Part shown: positions 1-5,791 of the stretch, piece by piece
Numbering within the stretch: position 1 is the stretch's first letter
Layout of the letters: every line of letters begins with the position of its first letter
NCBI GenBank assembly: GCA_007117525.1
Contig: SKGJ01000354.1
Location: 1 to 5,791 of the forward strand
DNA from: Alkalimonas sp.
GTDB taxonomy: Bacteria; Pseudomonadota; Gammaproteobacteria; Enterobacterales; Alteromonadaceae
Direction: 5' to 3'
DNA length: 5,791 bases
Made by a program: the position numbers and the translations under genes
The notes under the pieces: model-generated
The model's database searches: none
The model's input: only the letters and a program-made list of their open reading frames with translations
What the model was told of the DNA's origin: nothing

Positions 1-801
1 CTTCTGGTGGCTTTGGGTGGCGGCGTGGTTGGCGATATCACAGGTTTTGCTGCTGCCTGTTACCAGCGAGGGGTTGACTTTATTCAGATCCCAACCACCT
101 TGTTATCGCAAGTCGATTCTTCGGTGGGAGGGAAAACTGCAGTCAATCACCCGCTGGGAAAGAATATGATTGGTGCCTTCAAGCAGCCACAACAGGTGCT
201 GATTGATACCGATGTGCTGTCAACGCTGCCTGCTCGAGAGTTCTCTGCCGGTATGGCTGAGGTGATTAAATATGCTCTGATAGCCGACGCCGATTTTTTC
301 TCCTTTCTTGAACAGCAGGCAACAGCCATTCGTCAACTGGAACCTGGTGCTATGGCGCAGGTGATCCGTCATTGGTGCCAAATGAAAGCCGATATTGTCG
401 CGGCCGATGAAACGGAGCAAGGAAAGCGTGCACTGCTGAATCTGGGGCATACTTTTGGTCATGCAATTGAAGCCTGGTTAGGTTATGGCCACTGGCTGCA
501 TGGTGAAGCTGTCGCTGCTGGCATGATGATGGCCGCGCGGCTTTCTGAGCATCGTGGCTGGCTTACTTTGGACGAGGTGGCGCGAATTCAGGCATTGCTG
601 CAGCAGTTCGAGTTGCCGGTAGAGCCTCCATCAGGCATGCAGATAGCCGACTTCTTACCCTTTATGAAAACCGATAAGAAAGTTCGTGCCGGCAGGATGC
701 GGTTTGTGTTGCCGGTGTCCTTTGGTTATAGTGAACTGATTGATGATGTGACTGAACCTGAATTGCTGAGTGTTTTTTCTGAATGTCGCCATCGAGCCTA
801 G
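1..801 (+). CDS. aroB: 3-dehydroquinate synthase, C-terminal part (5' end outside window)
   Basis: The enzyme converts DAHP to 3-dehydroquinate, the second step of the cytoplasmic shikimate pathway, using NAD and a divalent metal. The frame is open from base 1 and gives 266 residues. The E. coli enzyme is about 362 aa, so roughly the first 95 residues, including the true start, lie outside the window. Visible family signatures, numbered in the partial protein, are the NAD-binding glycine-rich GGGVVGD near residues 6-12, [20 protein letters not shown] (about 31-50), the metal-ligand glutamate in AEVIKY (E87), GHTFGHAIE (His150 and His154), [10 protein letters not shown] (His167) and DKK near the C-terminus. 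All the expected catalytic segments present in this part are intact. The stop codon lies 19 nt inside damX, indicating co-transcription and probable translational coupling. The GTG at position 7 is an internal valine codon, not a start. Confidence 0.97.
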   Translation, partial: LLVALGGGVVGDITGFAAACYQRGVDFIQIPTTLLSQVDSSVGGKTAVNHPLGKNMIGAFKQPQQVLIDTDVLSTLPAREFSAGMAEVIKYALIADADFFSFLEQQATAIRQLEPGAMAQVIRHWCQMKADIVAADETEQGKRALLNLGHTFGHAIEAWLGYGHWLHGEAVAAGMMMAARLSEHRGWLTLDEVARIQALLQQFELPVEPPSGMQIADFLPFMKTDKKVRAGRMRFVLPVSFGYSELIDDVTEPELLSVFSECRHRA

Positions 802-2138
802 CTGAAAAACTGCAAACTCACAGTACCATTTTGCCTTCACAGCGAGAGCTGTTGGAGCGGGTGCTGTTCCAAATAGAGTTCAATGGCTGCCAACATATCC
901 ACCTCCAAGGCGGCCCTGGCTCTGGCAAAACAACCCTCTGTTTGGTTTTGGCAGAGCTGTTATCTGAGTCGATGAATCTCGCCTATTTCCCGGCCCCGCA
1001 GGATATGACGACTGCACAGTGTCAGAAGCAGCTGCTGCAGCAATGGTTTGGCGCGGCCGACCTCGATGCAGATTTATCCAACTTGTTGCAACAGCGCCAA
1101 AACCAGCCACTAGCTTTAGTACTGGATGGCCAGGGAGCCTTGCCACTGGCTTGCCTGGCTCAGTTGCGTGCTCACCCAGTGCACATCATTACCACCAGCA
1201 ATGATTTCCTGCCAGAGGCCGATCTAAACCTGACAATTGCCACGCTCTCTGAAGCTGAAGTGGAGCAGCTGCTGCCCGTGAAAGCCTTGCATGCCATGCC
1301 CGCTGCTGAGCGTTTGCAGACGGTGGATGGCAACCTTCACCGTTTGCTGGAGCCTCAGGCTTCCCCGGTAACGGCTCCGCCGGAAGCCCGAAATAGCCAG
1401 GCACTGCATTATCGTACGGCCTCTTTACTGCTTGCTGGAATAGGTTTGTTTGCGGTGTTGCTGTTTTGGTGGCTTTACCCAGCTCCTGTTCAGGAAAGTC
1501 ATCAGGCTGACAATCAGGGCCCTTTACTGGCCGAAGCCTGGCGGCCTGCCGATACCGGCTACCAAGGGTCTGATAGTGATGGGGAAGAAAAGCTTGACGC
1601 CCCCGAGGCCAGTAACGGCCATGATGAGCTAAGTTTTGCAAATGAAACCCGATCAGATCCCGGGCCTGTTGAGAATGCACAAGCAGAAACCGAAGTTCAG
1701 ACTGAACCTCAGCATCGCACCGAGAAAGCGGCAGAGCTGTCAGCTTCGCCAGAGCCGCTGTCAAACGACGACAGCCTGCTACAAGAGCCTTTGTCAGTGG
1801 AGACCGAAGTGCCGGCCTGGTCGTATGATGAAGCCTTGCTGCTGGCCATGGCATCGCATCAGTATGTGTTGCAGTTGGGTGCCTTTGCACAGCCTGCCGC
1901 TGCGGAGCGCGTGCGCAGTCAGTACTCAGAGTTGTCGATGTTGATCTATCAGCGGACGATGCAGCAACAACCGCAATGGGTTCTGGTGTTGGCTCCTTAT
2001 GCCAGTGCCGATGAAGCAAGGGCAAAGCGCACCGAGTTGCCTGCTCTCTTGCAGGCTGAAACGCCTTTTATAAAAGCGATGCAACAAGTTTGGTCAGAGA
2101 TTGACTCGGTCGAAGATGCAGGAAGCAACTTACCATGA
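783..2138 (+). CDS. damX: DamX-like cell-division protein: P-loop ATPase domain, one TM helix, C-terminal SPOR domain
   Basis: This is a 451-aa inner-membrane protein. Residues about 1-190 form a cytoplasmic ATPase-like domain with Walker [10 protein letters not shown] (43-51) and a Walker B-like ALVLDG (Asp115). Residues about 213-231 are a single transmembrane helix ([19 protein letters not shown]). Residues about 235-345 are an acidic, Pro/Glu/Gln/Ser-rich, low-complexity periplasmic linker. Residues about 358-437 form a SPOR domain beginning [13 protein letters not shown] domains bind septal peptidoglycan lacking stem peptides, and DamX of E. coli localises to the division ring, so a septal role is inferred. 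The ATPase half resembles ExeA-like AAA proteins. The start overlaps aroB by 19 nt and has no strong Shine-Dalgarno sequence, which fits coupling to aroB translation. The stop overlaps the dam start (ATGA). Identity rests on domain order and position between aroB and dam. Confidence 0.92.
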   Translation: MSPSSLAEKLQTHSTILPSQRELLERVLFQIEFNGCQHIHLQGGPGSGKTTLCLVLAELLSESMNLAYFPAPQDMTTAQCQKQLLQQWFGAADLDADLSNLLQQRQNQPLALVLDGQGALPLACLAQLRAHPVHIITTSNDFLPEADLNLTIATLSEAEVEQLLPVKALHAMPAAERLQTVDGNLHRLLEPQASPVTAPPEARNSQALHYRTASLLLAGIGLFAVLLFWWLYPAPVQESHQADNQGPLLAEAWRPADTGYQGSDSDGEEKLDAPEASNGHDELSFANETRSDPGPVENAQAETEVQTEPQHRTEKAAELSASPEPLSNDDSLLQEPLSVETEVPAWSYDEALLLAMASHQYVLQLGAFAQPAAAERVRSQYSELSMLIYQRTMQQQPQWVLVLAPYASADEARAKRTELPALLQAETPFIKAMQQVWSEIDSVEDAGSNLP

Positions 2139-3022
2139 GGACAGCCAAGCAGCGGGCCTTTTTGAAATGGGCCGGAGGAAAATACAGCCTGGTGGAGTCT
2201 TTGCAGCGCTTTTTGCCGTCAGGCGATACCTTGGTAGAGCCCTTTGTTGGGGCTGGTTCGGTATTTTTGAATACCAACTACCAACGTTATGTGCTGAATG
2301 ACATCAATCCAGATCTGATCCAGCTCTACCAAATTGTGAAACAACAACCCACGCAGTTTATTGCCGATGCACGCAGTTGTTTTGTTGAAAGCAGCAACCA
2401 AAAAGACTGCTACCTGAGCTTTCGTCAGCGTTTTAACCAAAGCCAGGATCGTTACGAACGTGCCGTGTTGTTCTTGTACTTAAACCGGCATGGCTACAAT
2501 GGCCTTTGTCGCTACAATTTAAAGGGCATCTTTAATGTGCCTTTTGGCAGTTACAAAAAGCCGTATTTCCCGGAAGCTGAGCTAAACTTCTTTGCCGAAA
2601 AAGCACAACAGGCTGAGTTTCGTTGCAGCAGCTACCAGGATATTTTTGCCTCACTGCCGAAAGACGCCGTAGTCTATTGCGATCCGCCTTACGTCCCTTT
2701 GAGCAAAACCGCCAGCTTCACCAGCTATGCCCGGCAGGGCTTTAATCTGGATGATCAGGCCAACCTGGCGAATTTGGCAGAGCAGGCTTGTGCTGCCGGC
2801 AGTCCGGTGCTGATCAGCAACCACGACACTACCTTAACCCGAAAGCTGTATCAGCAGGCCAGGCTGCACTCGTTGCAGGTAGCACGTTTTATCAGCCAAA
2901 ATGGCAAAGGAAGACAAAAGGTTGGCGAGCTTTTTGCTCTCTATACACCAACAGCAGACGTAGTTAGCGTAGTACCAAGAATACGGTCAGCATCACAGCC
3001 AGTACGAAAAGCACAGCCATAA
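2135..3022 (+). CDS. dam: DNA adenine methylase (Dam), N6-adenine methyltransferase for GATC
   Basis: The 295-aa protein is close to E. coli Dam (278 aa) along its whole length. The enzyme transfers a methyl group from S-adenosylmethionine to the N6 of adenine in GATC, marking strands for mismatch repair and timing replication initiation. Visible motifs are AFLKWAGGKY (8-17), the AdoMet-binding FVGAGSVFLNT (37-47), LFLYLNRHGYNGLCRYN (112-128), the catalytic DPPY (183-186, within VVYCDPPYVPLS) and PVLISNHDT (224-232). The Shine-Dalgarno AGGAAG (2120-2125) sits 9 nt before the ATG, and the start shares a 4-nt ATGA overlap with the damX stop. The last 20 or so residues, after ELFALYTP, extend beyond the conserved core. 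They are encoded antisense to the 3' end of the convergent DUF2970 gene, so the tail is probably lineage-specific and may not be needed for activity. Confidence 0.97.
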   Translation: MRTAKQRAFLKWAGGKYSLVESLQRFLPSGDTLVEPFVGAGSVFLNTNYQRYVLNDINPDLIQLYQIVKQQPTQFIADARSCFVESSNQKDCYLSFRQRFNQSQDRYERAVLFLYLNRHGYNGLCRYNLKGIFNVPFGSYKKPYFPEAELNFFAEKAQQAEFRCSSYQDIFASLPKDAVVYCDPPYVPLSKTASFTSYARQGFNLDDQANLANLAEQACAAGSPVLISNHDTTLTRKLYQQARLHSLQVARFISQNGKGRQKVGELFALYTPTADVVSVVPRIRSASQPVRKAQP

Positions 3023-3161
3023 CTAAACCCGCGATGATGTATGGCCAGGGGGTGCTTGCGTTAAAGTCATGCTGACGTTGCTGCTCAGACTGAACGCCAA
3101 TAAAAGCACCAGCCACAGCCTTCAGTACACGCTTGAATGAAGATGGATTACTGCTGGTCAT
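2964..3161 (-). CDS. DUF2970 family small inner-membrane protein
   Basis: This 65-aa protein has the layout of the DUF2970 family: a short amphipathic N-terminus (SFKRVLKAVAGAFIGVQSE, residues 8-26), a linker HDFNASTPWP, and one C-terminal transmembrane helix (about 41-64, YIIAGLVMAVLFVLAV...). The GAFIGVQ block followed by DF and a terminal hydrophobic helix is what I recognise from this family. Its function is unknown. In several Alteromonadales relatives a DUF2970 gene sits beside dam, from memory, which supports the call. I chose the ATG at 3161. An upstream ATG at 3302 would add 47 residues of unlike composition that lie antiparallel within the neighbouring gene. The chosen start has no clear Shine-Dalgarno sequence but overlaps the upstream gene by 14 nt, so translation is probably coupled to it. 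The 3' end overlaps dam tail-to-tail by 59 nt. Confidence 0.85.
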   Translation of the reverse strand: MTSSNPSSFKRVLKAVAGAFIGVQSEQQRQHDFNASTPWPYIIAGLVMAVLFVLAVMLTVFLVLR

Positions 3162-3393
3162 GTTTGGCAGGCGACATCCGCTCCAACAGTTCAAGCAAAT
3201 CGACAAAGTGGAATTGAGACGAGCGACTCTGACCTTGCAGCCAGCTAAGCCAGTTAAATTGACTTTGGCATTCGGTGCCTTGTGAGCAGCCAACAGGCGC
3301 ATAGGAGGAAAGCAGCAACCAAAGACCCAACCCTGCTGTGATGGTAAGGACCATCAGCAGTAAGCGACTTTTGTGCTGAAATAGAGCTTTCAT
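3148..3393 (-). CDS. Hypothetical small single-pass membrane protein (81 aa)
   Basis: I do not recognise this family. The protein has a short basic N-terminus (MKALFQHKSR), one hydrophobic helix at about residues 11-32 (LLLMVLTITAGLGLWLLLSS), and a polar C-terminal half. That half carries two cysteines (C36 and C42, in GCSQGTEC) and a possible amphipathic helix (FHFVDLLELLERM, 61-73). The positive-inside rule predicts N-in/C-out topology, which would put the cysteine pair in the periplasm where it could form a disulfide. This is inference. The ATG at 3393 is preferred over the adjacent TTG at 3396. A weak CGGGA lies 9 nt upstream, and a better AGGAAG lies 16 nt upstream, which is rather far. 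It overlaps the following DUF2970 start by 14 nt, suggesting a two-gene unit. It is supported as a gene by its membrane-protein design and this coupling, not by known homology. Confidence 0.65.
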   Translation of the reverse strand: MKALFQHKSRLLLMVLTITAGLGLWLLLSSYAPVGCSQGTECQSQFNWLSWLQGQSRSSQFHFVDLLELLERMSPAKHDQQ

Positions 3394-3407
3394 CAATGAA
3401 AATCCCG

Positions 3408-3443
3408 AGCTTCCTGTTATAGGGTCACAACTTAGCAGGAAAT
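3408..3443 (-). promoter_or_regulatory. Possible promoter for the 81-aa protein/DUF2970 pair
   Basis: On the - strand a good -10 hexamer TATAAC (3416-3421) lies about 25 nt before the ATG at 3393, which would give a leader of roughly 16 nt. The matching -35 position (3438-3443, ATTTCC, spacing 16) is poor, so this is only a tentative call. No convincing terminator separates it from the upstream torF-like gene, so read-through transcription is also possible. Confidence 0.25.
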
Positions 3444-3495
3444 GCCCGGAGATACAAGTTTTTTACTTTTCTGCTGACCTGATAAGCAGTTTCCG

Positions 3496-4101
3496 CTAGA
3501 AAGCGGCTGTCAGACCGAAAAAGACCGTACTATCACCACTTTGCTTTTTGGTGGCAAAAGCCGATGCTGTCAGAGTGTCGGTGATGGCATAGTGCAGACT
3601 GATAGCAACATCGTACAAGGACTCATCCGAATCTTCCCAGCCTGCGTGCAAGCCCAGGCTCCACTGATCACTGAGCGCAAACTCGGTGCTGGCTTCAAGG
3701 TAAATGTTGTCAAATTCGTCGTAGTAAAACGTCAGGCTGGCAAAACCAAAGTCGATGCCAAGGTGATACTCCAGATAGTCCTCATCAATGCCGTCAAAAC
3801 GGTACTGCAAAATACCGATATCGAGCGCAATGCTGTCATTGAGATCAAAGCCATATCCCAGGTAGAGGTTGGTTTCAGATCCAACCTCCTGATCGGTGGT
3901 GCCCCAAAAGCCGGCGTAGAAGCCTTGATAATCCGCTTCGATTGCCCCCTGAATGTGGAAGTGATTGGTCAGCTTGTAACCACGGAACAGGTACTTGGTC
4001 ATACCGCTGACCTCAGCGCTAATCCCCACTTCTTCGGCCTGCAGGGTACTAACGTTGCCAAGGGCGAGTATCAGAGCACTGGCTAACAGGGTTTTCTTCA
4101 T
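3496..4101 (-). CDS. TorF/Gcw_chp-family putative outer-membrane beta-barrel protein (porin-like)
   Basis: This 201-aa protein has a classic Sec signal peptide: MKK, a hydrophobic stretch to about residue 16, and likely cleavage after STLQA (residue 22). The mature part alternates polar and hydrophobic residues, is rich in aromatic residues and Asp/Glu, and ends in phenylalanine (TVFFGLTAAF). That terminal Phe is typical of Bam-inserted outer-membrane proteins. The segments MTKYLFRGYKLTN (34-46), GFYAGFWGTT (60-69), NLYLGYGF (78-85) and YLEYHLGIDFG (109-119) match the pattern of the Gcw_chp/TorF putative porin family. The substrate is unknown. An excellent Shine-Dalgarno AAGGA (4110-4114 on the complement) lies 8 nt before the ATG, confirming the start. 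It is slightly shorter than family members as I recall them (about 220-250 aa). It is divergent from rpe and separated from it by 224 nt containing a strong palindrome. Confidence 0.85.
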   Translation of the reverse strand: MKKTLLASALILALGNVSTLQAEEVGISAEVSGMTKYLFRGYKLTNHFHIQGAIEADYQGFYAGFWGTTDQEVGSETNLYLGYGFDLNDSIALDIGILQYRFDGIDEDYLEYHLGIDFGFASLTFYYDEFDNIYLEASTEFALSDQWSLGLHAGWEDSDESLYDVAISLHYAITDTLTASAFATKKQSGDSTVFFGLTAAF

Positions 4102-4147
4102 GGTAGTTGTCCTTGCGTTTTATAAGAGTCAGCATGGAACTCCAAAA

Positions 4148-4175
4148 AACATGCCAGCATTGTTTTTACTGTAAA
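4148..4175 (-). promoter_or_regulatory. Possible promoter of the torF-like gene
   Basis: On the - strand, TTTACA (4170-4175; 5 of 6 to the -35 consensus) is followed after 16 nt by CATGTT (4148-4153; 3 of 6 to the -10 consensus). This would give a leader of about 40 nt containing the AAGGA ribosome site. The -35 lies inside the palindrome at 4158-4182. The weak -10 keeps confidence low. Confidence 0.3.
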
Positions 4176-4182
4176 AACAATG
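4158..4182. promoter_or_regulatory. Perfect 25-bp palindrome, likely operator between divergent genes
   Basis: The arms CATTGTTTTTAC (4158-4169) and GTAAAAACAATG (4171-4182) are exact reverse complements around a single T at 4170. Symmetry stops at the flanking bases (G4157/A4183). The dyad lies in the torF/rpe intergenic region, 57 nt from the torF-like start and 143 nt from the rpe start. It overlaps predicted -35 elements on both strands. This is the layout of a binding site for a dimeric repressor or activator. I cannot assign it to a named regulator: it does not match the CRP, FNR, LexA, Fur or ArgR consensus. An AT-rich stem with no following T-tract makes an intrinsic terminator less likely. 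Confidence 0.6.
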
Positions 4183-4194
4183 ACCTTCTAAAAT
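4165..4194 (+). promoter_or_regulatory. Probable sigma70-type promoter driving rpe
   Basis: TTTACT (4165-4170; 4 of 6 to the -35 consensus), an 18-nt spacer, and TAAAAT (4189-4194; 5 of 6 to the -10 consensus) predict transcription starting near 4201 and a leader of about 125 nt before rpe. The -35 is embedded in the palindrome, so a protein bound there would be expected to affect rpe. Because dam is followed by convergent genes, rpe needs its own promoter here, which supports a promoter somewhere in this gap. Confidence 0.42.
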
Positions 4195-4236
4195 CGTGTC
4201 GTCTTGCTGCTGACTGACTGTACGCTGATGGTGCAG

Positions 4237-4259
4237 TGCTGCTTGCTTTTTGTGCAGCA
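4237..4259 (+). other. Hairpin in the predicted rpe leader
   Basis: TGCTGC (4237-4242) can pair with GCAGCA (4254-4259) across an 11-nt T-rich loop. It lies within the presumed rpe leader, 66 nt before the start codon. A hairpin with the same stem sequence lies upstream of trpS (5002-5021). No T-tract follows, so it is not an obvious terminator; its role is unknown. Confidence 0.3.
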
Positions 4260-4325
4260 AAGGCGGGTGCTTTTCCGGCGTAAATTCAGTAAAGTAGCCA
4301 CTCTTTTGGTGCGGAGATTTTAGCC

Positions 4326-5791
<1,466 letters not shown>

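Noticed and set aside
1189..2025. A 278-codon open frame on the - strand within damX
   Set aside because: It is antisense to damX, whose domain signatures are clear. The translation is rich in His, Arg, Pro and Ala with no recognisable domain or ribosome site.
3162..3302. A 47-residue N-terminal extension of the DUF2970 protein from an upstream ATG at 3302
   Set aside because: The extension lies within the 81-aa gene on the same strand in another frame and has unlike composition. The family length of about 60-70 aa fits the ATG at 3161.
3462..3509. Terminator hairpins between the torF-like gene and the 81-aa gene: CTGCT/AGCAG, and CCGCT/AGCGG around the torF stop
   Set aside because: On the - strand neither stem is followed by a T-tract. 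On the + strand the T-run is only three bases and there is no + gene to terminate.
3541..4086. A 181-codon open frame on the + strand opposite the torF-like gene
   Set aside because: The - strand frame has a signal peptide, a beta-barrel pattern, a terminal Phe and an excellent ribosome site. The + frame has none of these and is a shadow.
4117..4123. TTTTATA, read on the - strand as TATAAAA, as a -10 for the torF-like gene
   Set aside because: Transcription would start at about 4111, inside the ribosome-binding site, leaving almost no leader. The spacing to any -35-like sequence is also short.
3394..4325. Dam-methylation (GATC) switch in the control regions
   Set aside because: No GATC occurs in the three intergenic gaps 3394-3495, 4102-4325 and 4998-5071, so a methylation-controlled promoter is not supported.

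Overview
The window looks like chromosomal DNA of a gammaproteobacterium. It carries most of the conserved 'dam superoperon' neighbourhood known from Escherichia coli (aroB-damX-dam-rpe-gph-trpS), with proteins that closely resemble the E. coli ones. Two features suggest an Alteromonadales or Rheinheimera/Alishewanella-like relative rather than an enteric bacterium: a DUF2970 gene next to dam, and a DamX with an N-terminal P-loop ATPase half. This placement is inference from gene order and protein character, not from a search.

Left part (1-3022, + strand): the 3' three quarters of aroB (3-dehydroquinate synthase, cut by the window edge), damX (AAA-type ATPase, one membrane helix and a SPOR domain) and dam (GATC adenine methyltransferase). 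These are tightly packed: aroB and damX overlap by 19 nt, and damX and dam overlap by 4 nt (ATGA). They almost certainly share a transcript and are translationally linked.

Middle part (2964-4101, - strand): three genes facing the other way lie between dam and rpe. Reading along the - strand they are a TorF/Gcw_chp-family outer-membrane beta-barrel protein, an unrecognised 81-aa single-pass membrane protein, and a DUF2970 membrane protein. The last two overlap by 14 nt. The DUF2970 gene runs tail-to-tail into dam with a 59-nt antisense overlap.

Right part (4326-5791, + strand): rpe (ribulose-phosphate 3-epimerase), then the first 240 codons of trpS (tryptophanyl-tRNA synthetase, cut by the window edge). 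The gph gene found between these two in E. coli is absent here; only 74 nt separate them.

The most notable non-coding feature is a perfect 25-bp palindrome (12-bp arms, 1-bp centre) at 4158-4182. It lies in the divergent torF/rpe intergenic region, where predicted -35 elements of both promoters would fall inside it. It looks like an operator for a dimeric regulator. No rRNA, tRNA, CRISPR array, insertion sequence or phage gene is visible. The window is mainly a core housekeeping locus with a lineage-specific insert, and I see no clear evidence for a wholly new system.
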